The translations under genes were made by a program, and so were the position numbers. Below are positions 10,963 through 24,954 of a stretch of DNA of 64,000 bases, piece by piece (the first letter of the stretch is position 1; every line of letters starts with the position of its first letter). The DNA is from Agrocybe praecox. Taxonomy: Eukaryota; Basidiomycota; Agaricomycetes; Agaricales; Agrocybaceae. The DNA is taken from contig OZ024845.1 of NCBI GenBank assembly GCA_964017145.1, positions 2,666,001-2,730,000 on the forward strand, read 5' to 3'. Below the pieces are notes generated by a model, which was given only the letters and a program-made list of their open reading frames with translations, did not search any database and was not told where the DNA came from.

Positions 10963-13446
10963 TTACTGCAAATACACCCTCCTAATCCACAACCCTCCCA
11001 AAACAAAGGCACCCACAACAGCATGCAACCCCCTGACGGTGATACCAACAGCCGCACTTTCCTCCCCTCCAGGACTCGTCCCCCCAATCTGCCCCCTGCT
11101 GAGCTCAGAGCGCCCATTCGAAGAAGGGATCGCCGACGCTTCGTACGTCGCGGTATTATGCCTCTGCGTCCAAGCCGTCGTGCTGAACGTCTGCGTCGCC
11201 TGCCCCATCTGCAGGGCCCCATCTGCATTATCGAAGAACACGAGTGCAAAGCCCGGTGCACGCACGGGAACCACGCAGGCGTTTCTTGCTGTGTCGCATG
11301 TGATCGTCTTCACGTCCAGCGCGCCTTTGAATCGCCCGTCGACTTCGAATTGGTTCCCGAGCGTTTGGCCCGCCCATGTGATGTTCTCTTTCGTGGATAC
11401 TGATGAGGCGTTGAGGTACCTATATTTCGGTCAGCGTCGGTATCGGAAATTATGGGGAAGAAACTCACTTGACGCTAACGGTCTGCGGTACACCGCTTGG
11501 GATAGTCAGACTAACGAGCGAGTCGCTAGCACCAGACTTGTCGTCCATATAATTGAACAGGGCGACCTTGCTGAGCACATCCCGCTCATAAATCGCATAC
11601 GAAGGCGTATACAACGACCCGGCATTCCCGAACAGGTCCACGATCCGCGAGGTATTGGTCTTGCCGAGCGCTTCGGCAATGATGAGCGTGGAATAGTAGA
11701 TCGCGCCGACGGTCCATTTGTGATATGATGTTTCGTTCGTTGGGGGTGCTGTGAATGGCTAGAGGAAAGAAGAAAATAAAGAAAAATGATATCTTTTGTG
11801 AGGAAAAAATCATAATAACAAAAATGGAGAAAAGGACATACATTATAAAAAACGTTCTGTCCACCAACGTGCAGCAACCCATGCGTAAAATTCCCATACG
11901 CCATCTGGAATCCATAATCCAACCCCCAAAGCGCCGCCGCGAAGCTGTTACTGATACCAGCAAACCCACCACACGACGCCGTGTTTGTCTCGAACATGAT
12001 GAACGGCTTGTTCGCCTGCTGCGCGAGGGCCGTCGAGGCGAGGTATGGGCTCGTGAGATCAATAGCCGCCTGGTGTGTCAGGAAGATGTGGAAGATATTT
12101 TGAGGGTCAATTATTGGGTCCGTAGGTGAGCCGCCTGTGAGGAACGCGCAATTGTTTAGGGAGTAGCTAGTGGTCGGAGGTCAGTGAGAGGTGTTGAATA
12201 GGAAATGGAGAAAAGACACACTGTTCAACAGTCAGAGCATAAAGTCTATCTTTAAACCTCTCAATAAAATTCGTCTTCCACACATCCTCAGGGACCCAAA
12301 TAATCTGCGAGACACTAGGTCCAATCAACATATGTTTATTCGGGATGCGCGGGTTCTCATCGATGGTTTTGATAAGGTCTTCCACCTCGTTACTGTACAT
12401 CTCAGGAGAGTACGTCGCACGTCGTCCGAACCTTGATAAAAATAAGGGATGAGTTGCACATATACAGAAGAAGAAAATGAGACCCGACGCACTTCTCATA
12501 GAAATCAGGTTCGTTCCCCGCCTGTAGACCAAGGAGGTTGTCGCCTAGAATATTTTGTGCAGATTCGGCGATGTCCAGACGCCAGTTGACCGAATCGTTG
12601 AATGGGATTCCTTTTCATCCATGACTCTTGCATTAATAAAGTGGAGCAAAAGAAAGAAAAAAGGTCGAAGATGCTGATATCTTACCAAAGAACCACTTGA
12701 CGTTAAGCATATTGGATATATTATTCGCCATATAGAACATATCAGGGGTGTATAAGATCGCAGGTGTTTGGGTCTATTAAAGTGTGGTCAAATCGACAGT
12801 AAACGAAGAGGGGCGACCAAATTGATCATACCGTCTGATTAGACTTTGAATCCGTCTTAAAGAACGTATGTCCATATTCCAGAGACCCTAAGGGGACCTG
12901 TGCGGCGAACTCTTGCGTATTTCCACCTATGCGGATGACTACACCCCCTGCGCGTTCTTGGAGGTTCGCCATGAGGTTGAGGAAAGGCACCTGCAAGAAG
13001 GACCTGTATCATGACGTTAACCAAGCTTCAAGAGAACAGGAAAAGTACGTACGAGTTCTTGCCCACTTCACAATTCGAATCGTAGTTAATCAATCAACTC
13101 CCAGCTCGGGGAACAATAGGACTGAAAAAACTCAGACGAACCACTCACACACTTGTGTCACGATCGACATCTCGAGCGAGAATCCCCAGAAAGAGCCACC
13201 GACATGGGGCATCGACAGGCCGGTCACCGCATTCGCATCGCGTTGGAGGTTCAGGGTGTACGCTGAGGCCGGTGGTGGGTTTGGCACGGCAGGCGGGACG
13301 AGCTCAGTCCTGTCGTATGCAGCGAGCGTCTTGTGAGGAAATTCTGCAGTGGCAGTCTGTGCCAGTGGGATTTGCCCGTACACAGTCACCGCCTGGGAAG
13401 TGGAGAATGCACTGCTCAGCAGTGCGAGCGAGGATAGCAACAGCAT
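10963..13446 (-). CDS. Secreted GH79 glycoside hydrolase (beta-glucuronidase-like)
   Basis: Predicted secreted enzyme that removes glucuronic acid or 4-O-methyl-glucuronic acid from glycans such as arabinogalactan-protein or other hemicellulosic side chains. It starts at ATG 13446 with a clear signal peptide (MLLLSSLALLSSAFS). Family landmarks in order are GGSFWGFSLEMSIVTQV, NLMANLQERAGGVVIRIGGN, then GNEPD near 12505-12520 holding the likely acid/base Glu, and MFETNTASCGGF near 11970-12000 holding the likely nucleophile Glu. The C-terminal beta-sandwich-type region follows, and the protein ends in a hydrophobic segment (AVVGAFVLGGLWI) before RRVYLQ, which may be a tail anchor or GPI-type signal. 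Several introns interrupt it, one flanking a 13-nt micro-exon at 13053-13065. No stop or frameshift was seen. Exact substrate cannot be read from sequence. Confidence 0.85.
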
Positions 13447-14168
13447 TTTTTCTCTCTCCGACTTTCTTCTTCTTCTGTCTTGGGAAGGATTTGTTGTTGG
13501 CAAAATTGTAGACAGTGTATGTGTGGATTTAATGAAAAGAAAGGAGGAGAAGTAGCAAGATATAAATGTTGTATAGAGAAAGGACAGGCGATAGGTGGTT
13601 TGTAAATTGTAGAAGCCGTACAGCGCAGATACAAGAGATGAAAAGAATGGGACGACAATGCAGTACTCGTTGCTGTGACCAAGCAATCTCTTGGTATCGA
13701 ATCTCAATGTGCCCCCAAGGAGGCCGAGAGATTAATCAATCGCATTTTGAGCTGGGCGCTTGGCATTTCAATTCGTCAATCTGGAGATGATACATGGCAA
13801 GAAACCCATATATTTCTTAACCCAGAGAACGCCAAAGCTCAGAGATATGAAGAGAAAACCTGTGTATAAGCGCTGGTGTTAGTTGGACGACAAGATAGTA
13901 GCCGTCAAATAGCGCCAATTTGGAAACTATGTATACGAGCCGGGGCGTGGGAACTCGTCGAAACCGTGCTCATTTCTAATTAGGATGAAAGTGGAACTTG
14001 AATCCCTCTATCTACCCAACAATGCTATCTTACACGGTTGAAACATGGAAATAGTGATTCAACAAGACACGTTCAATGACTCAAGTGTTCAACGTTCACA
14101 TCTCGTAAAACATACATACTAAAATCTAAAGAGCCCTACCTAAATTCCATCACTACAATTGAATGACT
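13447..14168. other. Upstream region of the GH79 gene
   Basis: Sits between the GH79 start (13446, minus) and the stop of the next minus-strand gene (14169), so it should hold the GH79 promoter. Both genes point the same way. I see no clear TATA element in the right orientation and no other gene. Confidence 0.4.
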
Positions 14169-15663
<1,495 letters not shown>

Positions 15664-16919
15664 GATGGCAGTGGGATGGTATGATAGTGGTGGGTGAAAA
15701 AATAGGGATTGCACAAGAATACGACTTGTGTGATTAGAAGGGGAGGACGATCATGGTGTTTATATATGGGCTTGGGAGTCGGGAAAGATTAGATTTCTAG
15801 GCTGATAAATGTCGGCTATATATAGCGATGCGGCTATGTCAGCCATCCGTAGCGTCCCGTTATTCCGTTGATAAGATGTGACGTCAGGATGAATCATGGA
15901 TGATTTGATTTTAAGCACGATAATGATGCATGAATCCCTTACTAACATTTTTCTTACTGTTGTTTGAAAATATTAAAAGGAACAGTTAAAAAAGGAGAAG
16001 TGTGTTTTTCTGTGCCGCTCCTTGGTTAATTTAAGCGCTCTGTATTGAGTAAAGAGATCAAACATAATCCATACTTGCTCAACGTTCTCAAGATGTCCGT
16101 GATTGGATTTTGTCCAAGTTGAACTGACCGCATTCTTAAAAAATACTTTTTGTAACAATAAAGATGCATTTTGCCATACAAAGGCGTTCGTAAGAACTAA
16201 CCTACTAGTAGTACACATCACATATTACAAATTACGATCAAGGAATGGCCTTTCTTCGCAGACAATGAGGGTTGATATCTCTTGAGTGATTAGACTCTGC
16301 TCATCACAGCATAGAGCCACGAGCTCATGTGGGTCTGTCGATCTTATCAGCCCTGATGTTAATAGGAAACAACTTGCTGGGATAATTATACATCGTACAC
16401 AGCATAGCCGATCGCTTTGCAGAATCTCATCGACATTATTGGATAGAACGGGGTGGACGTGCGATTTCTTTCGGAACATAAGCGCTGACACTCACGAGGC
16501 GGAGACGCTGACCGCAAAGCACGAAAAACGTACGTACTCTTCTCATGACGTCTATAAATAGCCTGCATAATTCACGCGTGTTGTCCGGAATATGATTGAT
16601 TTCTCTTTTTTTAATTTTTTCATCAGGAACAATTTTGTCCATAAGCTTGATATAAATAGCGTAATATTTGTCTATTGCTGTGTGCGCCTGCCGTTTTAGC
16701 CATAAATTTACTATAAATTTCGGCATTATATGTTGATAACATGGGAATAGAATTATGAGACAAAAATAGAACAACATAAAACCCCGTCCAACGTCGCGAC
16801 GTCCATCATCCCACCCTTTTTTCGTTCGTTGCCCTACCAGCAGCAACTCCAGGCCAGCAAGCCCATACGCTCGCTACATACTCACAGTCGTTTTTTCAGC
16901 TACATACTCATAATTCATC
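15664..16919. other. Divergent intergenic region (OYE / Kre9-like gene)
   Basis: About 1.25 kb between two gene starts pointing away from each other, so it should carry both promoters. TATAAATA-like elements on the plus strand occur near 16552 and 16650, some 265-365 bp before the Kre9-like start. No other gene was recognised. Confidence 0.45.
15759..15766 (-). promoter_or_regulatory. Putative TATA box of the OYE gene
   Basis: On the minus strand the sequence reads TATATAAA about 100 bp upstream of the OYE start codon, at normal distance and orientation for a core promoter in these fungi. A second palindromic CTATATATAG lies near 15815. Confidence 0.45.
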
Positions 16920-17876
16920 ATGTTCAAATCCCTTGTCGTTGTTCTTGCTTCGCTCTCCGCCGCTCTGGCCACCGTTTCCGTATGTTTTCCTCTTGTTATT
17001 TGTGCCACTCAACCCTATGAGATGGTCTCTTACTGCTCAGTAGAGGTGGTTCTTACTATTTCTATCTCTCTTCATTCCAGGTGACGGCCCCCATCGCAAG
17101 CACCACATTTACTGCCGGTCAACAGGCCACAATATCGTGGATTGAGGGAGGAGGAGGACCTACACTCCAGGACCTTGGACCTTGCAAGGTCTCTGTATAC
17201 GTCGGAAGTGTCCAACAACAGGTGCGGAGCAACTTCTCAATGCTATGTTATTCGTATGCTTTATTGTTAACCAACGGATATACATAGACGTTGTTGCAGT
17301 CTATCAGCCAAAGCACCGATGTGTCCCAAGTGTCCTCCCTCACATTTACTCCAGATGCGACAATTGGCCCCAATAGTGATCAATAGTACGTTTTTGCTTC
17401 TCAATATATTTTGGACGTTCATGAAATGACATTCTCTCTCTGCAGCTTTATCCGTTTCGAGTCACTCTCCCTCAAGGACTCCACCAATCCCTCATTCCCC
17501 GCCCTCGCTTTCTCCGCCAAATTCGCGTAAGCTCTATTTCAACGAACTTATCTTGTGTATTAACAGACCTTTCTATTTGTCGTGATCTAGCCTCGCCGGA
17601 ATGACTGGTCAATTTACCGATGCCATCAGCTCCCAAATCGCCGCGGGCACAGCTACCATAGGTTCCACCGCAACCACTGCTGTACAAGGTGGTCCAGGAG
17701 GAGGTGGCGTTGTCATCTCCACCAAGCCTACCTCGACTAGCTTCACCACAGTCAAATCCAGCGCGACTAGCAGCGGAGCACCCAAGGCAACTAGCAACAC
17801 AGGCGCAGCTGTTGATATGAGGGCGGGTTGGGCAGGAGCAATCATTGCTGCTGCTGTAGGCGCTTCTCTGTTTTAA
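16920..17876 (+). CDS. GPI-anchored Kre9/Knh1-domain cell-wall protein
   Basis: Small secreted, probably wall-attached or plasma-membrane-anchored protein. Exons 16920-16979, 17081-17221, 17300-17385, 17446-17526 and 17591-17876 join in phase to 217 aa. Residues 1-18 are a signal peptide (MFKSLVVVLASLSAALA). The mature N-terminus has the Kre9_KNH layout: VTAPIASTTFTAGQQATISW, then a two-sheet beta domain with a PDATIG turn. A Thr/Ser/Gly-rich stalk follows (many TS pairs, likely O-glycosylated). The last 15 residues are hydrophobic (AGAIIAAAVGASLF), as expected for GPI attachment. The yeast name-givers act in beta-1,6-glucan assembly; the basidiomycete versions are mostly uncharacterised, so function beyond wall association is inference. 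Confidence 0.88.
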
Positions 17877-18226
17877 GGTATATCGGACTGTGCATATTCC
17901 CAGTCCAAGCAAATTTTGTGTGCCGTGCTTTTCTTTTACTTTCTTTGTTTTTCCCGCTTCCGTAGACGCTAAGCGGACTCGGGTTATTTCTATTTCGGGT
18001 GTACCTTGGGCTGAGGGCGTACCCCTGGATGTCAACTTGTTGTACTTAGCAGTAGTTTCAAAATAAAATTGAGGAGGAAACTAGGATCGTGCGTCCCTTG
18101 TCAAAGATTACATATACAAAATTTTCAGGTAATACGTACGTATCACGTTAATATTACATTTGGTATTTCTTTCTTCGAGGATTCAGAGAGAAAGTATTTA
18201 GTTAAACAAACGAGAAATTGATATCC
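17877..18226. other. Convergent 3' intergenic spacer
   Basis: 350 bp between the stop codons of the Kre9-like gene (+) and the MFS gene (-). It should hold both polyadenylation regions. An AATAAAAT-like element lies near 18061 on the plus strand. No gene is present. Confidence 0.5.
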
Positions 18227-20943
18227 CTAGGCTTTCCCAATGACATTAGATGGAGAAGGACGTGAAGGTCTCCTTGGCATCGCAGTCAAAGAGATATCCT
18301 GTGCTGCATTTGTCGGCGCTTCGACAGGTATGGGCATTACCCGCAACGCAAATGAAAGCTAAAAGGAATTGATGATGAAATGTTAATACAAACCAGCATG
18401 ACAGTACGTACCAGGAGAGATATTCCAAGTAAGGGTGCACAAACAGTCCATATGAGCTAAGAGCGATCAACGAGCGCATCATAAAGCAGCCACCTCGTAA
18501 CTTGTGTTATACCACATACCTTGATAGAAAGGGCTATGACACGAACTACGGTCTCCTTCTCTCCAAGCGGGAGATTCTTGATCGCGCTGTAATTTATCGA
18601 CTTTGGCGAACTACCAGTACCAGATAACAAAGTCGAGGGTAAATTGCTCAAAGCGCGATTCGAGAATATCGTTCCTGCTACTGCCTATTTTTGGGTAGTA
18701 CACAATATACTCTGGTTTCAGAAAACAGGATAGCACTCGGAGGATATACATAGCACAGCGTAAGAAAGCTGGAAGAGGGGCTTACCAGACCAATGGTCGC
18801 ACCAGTGAAACGAGTCAGGAAGAAAGCGCTCGTGCCTGTTGCGAGCTCCTGCGGTTTGAGAGCACGTATGAAGACTTGATACGGTGCATGGAACAGCATC
18901 CCAATGCCAACGCCTGCAAGTAGGGGACAAAATATCTGCGATGCCGTGCTTGCACGCTCGTCCATGAGATTTAACAGGCCTAAAAATAGTATCCTCACGG
19001 TCAGATCTTTGAATGCGGAAACTAACACGAAGAATCTGACCAAAGCCTAACGTAGACATAAATAAACCAGTCGAGATGAGCCGATTCTGGCCGCTCGTGT
19101 TATGACTTCGTCGTTGCCAGAAACCGATGAACCACGCGGCTGGCATAGATGCTAGGGCTGCTCCCAGAGAATAGGGTAGGAGCCTCATACCGGATTGCAA
19201 TGGAGTAAAACCCCGAGCTGCCTTAAGGAAACATTATGGTGAACAAGGTGTAACTCAGAACTTTCCAACTCGCTGATGTACGTACCTGAAAGAAAAGCGC
19301 AAGATAGAATGTGCCAGCCGTAAACGTAAAATTATGCAGGAACGTGATCGACAACACAGCAACTGAAAACAACAAAATTAGCAAATTCGAGAAAACTTAC
19401 ATCTGAGACGCTACATACTCAACGTGATATCCTGAAATATTGTTGCAGGAAACAGCCTTTCTCTTGTGGTACGCTTCTCATATGATACACCACCGACGAG
19501 CACTACCATTCCCGTTCCAATCAAGGAAGGTGTTGATGGCATCTTCCCTGGATGACCGACAAGCTTGTCAGGAAGAGAAAAAGAATGAACAATTTGTCGC
19601 GGTACTTACAGCCAACATCAGTAGCGAAGCTGAACCCGACGATGATGCAGCTTGTACCGCCCATAAACAGCAGGCTGTAGTACATGTCAACGCGGAGTCA
19701 TCAGATGGGCGCCAAAGTGACTGTCAGACTGGAGATACCCACAGTCCAATAAAATCAAATGTCTTGAGAAGCTTTGGCAAGGTCGAGTTGGGAGACTTCT
19801 TGAACTCTACGCCCCGTAGAGACAGAGCAAGAATAGCGGATGCGATAACGCATACCGGTAAATTGATATAAACTGGCAGGGATGTGAGTCTCGTCCCTAT
19901 TAATCGTCCATACAAACGAGGTGAAGAGACATACATCCCCACCGCCAGGTCACGGAACTCCTATGGCTACCTGATTTCAAATTTTTTCTTAGCATCAAGC
20001 GGGGTATCATCAATGAAGTAGAGCATTACCACTGAAAATTCCACCAATAAGAGGCCCAGCGATCGCCGAACAGGTCCATGTAACGCTCAGAGCTTGGGAC
20101 CATGTCGCGCGCTGGTGTACTTGAACTACTTCCGCAGTGATAACCCATACAGCGCCGACAATGCCACCACCTCCGATACCAGCTACTTACGCTGCTGAAT
20201 ATGAGTCAAATATTATACAGGAAAGATACTTACCGAGAGCACGCGAACAGATAAGCCAGTTGATTGACTAAAATCCCAGTAAGAAACCTCGTGAGCATGC
20301 ATGAAATGACAGGGATGTCACCTTTGCCGCACCGCATAAAGCAGAACCAAGGGCAAATATGAATATGCTAGCATATAATGCATTCTGAACGTAGATTTAG
20401 AGATCCGTCAGCTCATCCGTCATGAGAACTAAAAAAGGCCCACCTTGCGTCCAACAAGATCAGAAACTCTCCCGTGTAGTGGTTGAAATGCTGTCTGCGT
20501 GAGCATATATGCTACTCCTACCCAGGAGTACTGAATTGGAGACGCTTTCAAGTCACTGGCAATGGTGGGTAAACTAGTCGATACAATTGTCTGTTACGAA
20601 ATTTTGTCAGATGAAATACTGACTACTAAGCGGCAGACTTACGGCGTCTGTAGTTGCCAGAAAGAGGGTCAGAGCGGCTCTAGGAAGTGCGAATGCTCAT
20701 CGGTGAAGGAGATCAGGAATCATAGCAAATAACGCACCCAATGTGAATTATGAGAAGTCTACCAGTCGAAAGATGGTGCTGAATAGAGATTTCAGATATA
20801 GCTGGAGACGTAATATTATTGTCGGGCAAGGGCTCGAGAGCATCGCTGCGTTCAACTTCCGTTATTGCAATCGCATCGAGAGGCTGTTTCTCAGGGTTGA
20901 GAGAGGTGTCATGGAACATAGAGGTAGAGGTTTGCGCCAACAT
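18227..20943 (-). CDS. MFS transporter (DHA2-type, probable 14-TM drug:H+ antiporter)
   Basis: Plasma-membrane or vacuolar export carrier of the major facilitator superfamily. The start at 20943 gives MLAQTSTSMFHDTS, then a long hydrophilic N-terminus. TM1 begins LLIIHIGAALTLFLATTDA. The loop 2-3 motif A is HGRVSDLVGRK, followed by a TM4-5 region with RALVAGIGGGGIVGAVW and a motif C-like SVTWTCSAIAGPLIGG. Later helices include INLPVCVIASAILALSL, SIFQ-type loops and PLLAGVGIGMLFHAPY. After a predicted last helix (IWTVCAPLLGISLL, intron, LSFALR) the cytosolic tail runs to TAG at 18227. More than ten short introns are present, with no stop or frameshift. Helix count and motifs fit DHA2 drug or siderophore-type exporters, but the substrate is not readable. 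It neighbours an FAD monooxygenase divergently. Confidence 0.85.
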
Positions 20944-22770
20944 GGTTTTGAAAATAAAACAATAGAGGGGGGATAACGTCGCCTTTATATTGCACAAAGC
21001 CCGGCATTTAAAGCCGCTTGGCATTTAATCCAAACCCCGAGAAACGCGTGTCTGTCTGCAGAGAGAAGTGAGTGCATTAACCTTTAGGCTTATGGGAGGC
21101 TTACAGCCACATCCTTGACGGACCGAGATTGCGCAGAATCTGAGTGTCACGAAGAGCAGGAGCATCTATTCATTCAAAAATAACCAGAAGGCCTAGGACT
21201 TCTTCTGAACACTCCTCGACCCCGTGACCCAGCTTTTTGGGAATAGACTGTAGAGAATTTACACCTATGTCCAGCGTCCACTCTCCCACCAGTGTCTATG
21301 ACCTTCTGATAATAGAAACAAAGTTGGAATGCGAGGCACATTTGATACTGCCCCACATTTCTTCAAAGGACAGACCAAATCGTCACGAGCTTGATTGTGT
21401 ACAGCATCGAGCCTCGGGTAAAGTCACCGTGTAACAATGTCAGCATAACGATAACTGGGAATAAGAACACAGACATACGGAGCGACGAATACTGCTTATT
21501 TCGAGTTAAGTATATACCTTGTCGAATATCGTGATCCATCTTGGTCTTCCTCGGTCCTTCCCTGTATATTGTCTGTGAATGATGTTTACGTACCAAGCGT
21601 AGAGGTTGTAGCTGACAGATATTCATCTTTGCGATGTCTGCGTTGACCATGCCATCGGGACATGTAGGTGATATACAAAGAAACGAAAACGAGAAAACCA
21701 GGAGAGAGACAGTACAAACACTTGCAGCAAAGGTTTAACATTGGAGATCGTCCACTGAGCTCAGATATCACGAAAGTCGGAACAAGTTCAAGCAAGTATC
21801 CCATCATCTTTAGGTGCTCACCGAATACTAAACACTTTGTAGGTTTTTATCATACCTCTCGTCCACCTCCATGCATGATCTAAAATGTTTTAGAGTAGCC
21901 CATGCTGGAAATTCGAGAAGCTGTTTTCGAGGCAGTCTACGCTCTAATGAGGAGCCATGAAAGAATGTCGTCCTCATTGTTAACCCGGGGCCTGATGCAG
22001 ATTTTTAAGTGCGGGAAATAGGGAACAGAGTATTATCAAAGGATGAGTAACAAATATCTTCGTAGAAATTTCTCAAGAATTTTGGACGTAAATTTTCAAG
22101 GAGAGAGCCAAATGGTTGGAAAACGCCTAGCAAGATGACGGAGGCGGGATAGGTGCGCATTGCAGATGCCAACGCGTTGTTCGGAAATGGCCGAAGCGGG
22201 CATAAATTACAAGCTCCAACAACATCCAATCCCACTCTTGCGAAAATGATGGTGACAATTCCACAGAACAATAACACCCTAAGTATTGGTATTGCCTCGA
22301 TATAAATCGTAAATAGCTGATATCTTTTGTAACAGGGACCTGTTTCTACAACGACAATGGGAACAACAACAGGACAGAACCTGTATCCTTCAACGTAATT
22401 CTTGCGTAATTCCGGAAAACATATATCCGTGTACTACTCATCATAACGACTAGTGCGTCCGTTGTCTTTTCTATACCGTTCACATTTTCAAGCACTTCAA
22501 GATAGTTGGTATACCCACCCTACGCAAAGGAGATACAGAAACCATTTGCATCTCCTCGGTATCTTGAAGAGGTTAGGACGATCATACGGTCAATCGATTT
22601 TGGACAGCATGTCTCTGATATCAAGGATTGGCAGAAGCTATTTTGGAGTCTGGCCAAAGGGGAAACAGGTGAATTGGCAGAAAATTACTATAAAACGGTC
22701 TTTTGTACATCCAACGTCGTTGCTATTCAGCCGAAATATCCACTTGACGCCCACATCTGGGGTAATTAAC
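20944..22770. other. Divergent intergenic region (MFS / FAD monooxygenase)
   Basis: 1.8 kb between two divergent starts. A minus-strand AATATAAAG-like element lies near 20985, just upstream of the MFS start. An 87-codon open frame at 22506-22769 ends two bases before the monooxygenase ATG. It has fairly coding-like composition but matches no family I recognise. No other gene was seen. Confidence 0.4.
22689..22695 (+). promoter_or_regulatory. Putative TATA box of the FAD monooxygenase
   Basis: TATAAAA on the plus strand, about 76 bp before the start codon at 22771; spacing and orientation fit a core promoter. Confidence 0.4.
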
Positions 22771-24954
22771 ATGGCGAAGAATGATCCTGTCCTTGTTGTG
22801 GGTCTCATTTTTCTCCCAAATTCTCGTGTTATATCGTCATTATTCACCAATCTTAGGTCGGTTCTGGACCCTCTGGTCTCGTCACTGCATTAACGTTGGC
22901 GAAAAATGGCGTTCCTGTTCGCATAATCGAGAAAGAATACGTGCGATTTCCAGGTGAACGAGGAGCGGGGATGATGGTGAGTGAGCTATGAGTCATATCT
23001 ATTCTGCTCCCTCGATATTGGTGTTTATCGTCTTCTGCTTTACAGCCTCGCACTCTCGAACTCCACAAAATTCTTGGGACGTTATCTGATATCTTGGACG
23101 ATGCACGACCGCCACCGCTCTTCCGATACTATGATCCCGAAGATGGGACAAAGATCGTCAAAGAGGTTCAGCAGGTGCCCATCTTTGAACCAACGCCCCA
23201 GACTCCTTATGTATGTTCCAACTAAGTAAAACGTCATTTCAACGTCATTTATTCATCCCGCTTTACAGGTCAATGTTGTCATGCTAGGCCAGCATCGGCA
23301 CGAGAAGATACTTAGGTCGCACCTTGAAGCTATGGGGATCTCCGTGGAATGTGGTGCTGAGCTACGCACTTTCACGCAAAACGACGAATACGTTCTAGCT
23401 GACGCCGTACACCTTATCGATGGGCAGGAGACCATCGAGCAAATCAAGACACCATATCTCATTGGCATGGACGGTGCACACAGCATCGTGCGCAAGACCC
23501 TCGGTCTAGAATTCTTAGGAGAGACGCACGAGGGGGACAATTTCGTCATTGGGGATATCCGCACCAAGAACTTAATGAAAGTCAGTAAATTCTCAATATC
23601 CAGTGGCAAAGGCTCTAAACCTTTATGTTAGTTCGCATGCAGATGGGCGGGTCCTAAGGGAACGTGAGTTCTTTGTTCATATTCAATACACGACTACTCA
23701 AGTGCGACCAGCGTATTCTTACGACCCTCAGGACATGACGATCGTGTCATACAATTCATGATTAGCGGTCCAAACGTCGACGTCGCAAAAATGCTGGAAA
23801 GCAAAGAAGTCATCGTCGAAACCTTCTATGATATCACGGGTATGAGGGACATCATATTCGAGGACCTGATCTGCGCCTTCAGATACAAGTACGTGTTGCT
23901 ATTTGTTATATGCATTATGGTTTGCTCATGGGGGTATTATCAGACCTAATGTCCGCATGGTCAAGCAATTCAGTCTCGGACGAGTCTTCGTAGGTGGCGG
24001 TAAGTATTTATATTTTCAACCAGTGTTATACCATTTGATTTCGACTACTATTTCTGAATGAAGATGCCGCACACTGCCATAGTCCAGTCGGCGGGCAGGT
24101 ACGCTGTTACTTTATCTTCTAACATGATTTAATCATAGATTATTCCAGGGTATGAATTCCTGCGTTCAGGACGCTGTATGACATTTTACCCCGATCTCCC
24201 GATCTCTCTAGCTGACTCTTTTTTTTTTTTTTTTTTTTTTTCGAAGATAAATCTATCATGGAAACTTGCTCTCGTCTACAAAGGGTACTCGCCTTTCAAA
24301 CTGCTGGATACCTATGGGGAAGAGCGTCTCCCAGTCATCGCTGAAATGCTCGGTAAAACCACAGAGCTCCTTAACCAATTCAAAGAAACAGGCGGGCGGA
24401 GCATCAATCGTGGAAACGAGCTCAGACAACTGGGGGTTAACTATCGCGGTAGCTCTATCGTTTATGAAGATGACGTGGAAATTGCGACAGAGAAAGGGGC
24501 CGGCTACAACTCGAGCAGCGAGACTGCTGCTCGACCGGGTGATAGGGCGCCAGATGCTCCTGGATTGAGAGCTTTAGATGCCCGGGAGATGACGGCAGCT
24601 ATATGTTTACAGGACCTTTATACCCCATCGCGACATACCATCCTCTTTTTTTCGGACCTTGGAGAAGACCACATGACTCTTCTCGAAGTGGTCAATAAAA
24701 TCCCGCCCGACGTGATTCGTACTGTTCTTATCCTCCCCCGCGGGATGGCAGACACGCCGAGCGTTGACGCAGGTGGGTCAGTGGTAGGTCATTTTGACCA
24801 AGTCCTCATAGATGATGACGGACATGCATACACTGGCTACCACGTCCTGGAGAAACCTTCCGTCGTTATTGTGAGGCCAGATGGTGTAGTTGGCGCGCGC
24901 ATCCGTGCTGTGGCTGGATTGAAGAGCTATTTTGCGAAGATTTTCGAGGTCTAG
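22771..24954 (+). CDS. FAD-dependent monooxygenase, phenol 2-monooxygenase/TfdB type
   Basis: Class A flavoprotein hydroxylase acting on an aromatic or polyketide-like substrate with NAD(P)H and O2. Ten exons (22771-22797, 22857-22976, 23046-23210, 23269-23580, 23612-23663, 23732-23888, 23944-23999, 24064-24098, 24149-24175, 24247-24954) join in exact phase to 552 aa. The Rossmann FAD motif is VLVVGSGPSGLVTALTLAKNG (VLVV...GxGxxG). The middle DG motif reads LIGMDGAHSIVRK, and the second FAD motif is VGGDAAHCHSPVGGQGMN. After NLSWKLALVYKG comes RPGDRAPDAPGL, introducing the thioredoxin-like C-terminal dimerisation domain of phenol hydroxylases. The intron before the last exon carries a run of about 20 T. 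The family spans catabolic and secondary-metabolite enzymes; the adjacent MFS exporter hints at the latter. Confidence 0.9.

Noticed and set aside
18227..18482. Frameshift in the last MFS helix
   Set aside because: A first reading suggested a shift, but re-reading the bases (TGTTTGTGCACCC) gives WTVCAPLLGISLL in one frame. The gene looks intact to TAG at 18227.
22506..22769. 87-codon frame immediately upstream of the FAD monooxygenase as a separate gene or as its N-terminus
   Set aside because: It is closed by a stop two bases before the monooxygenase ATG. The FAD motif directly follows that ATG as expected, and no family was recognised.
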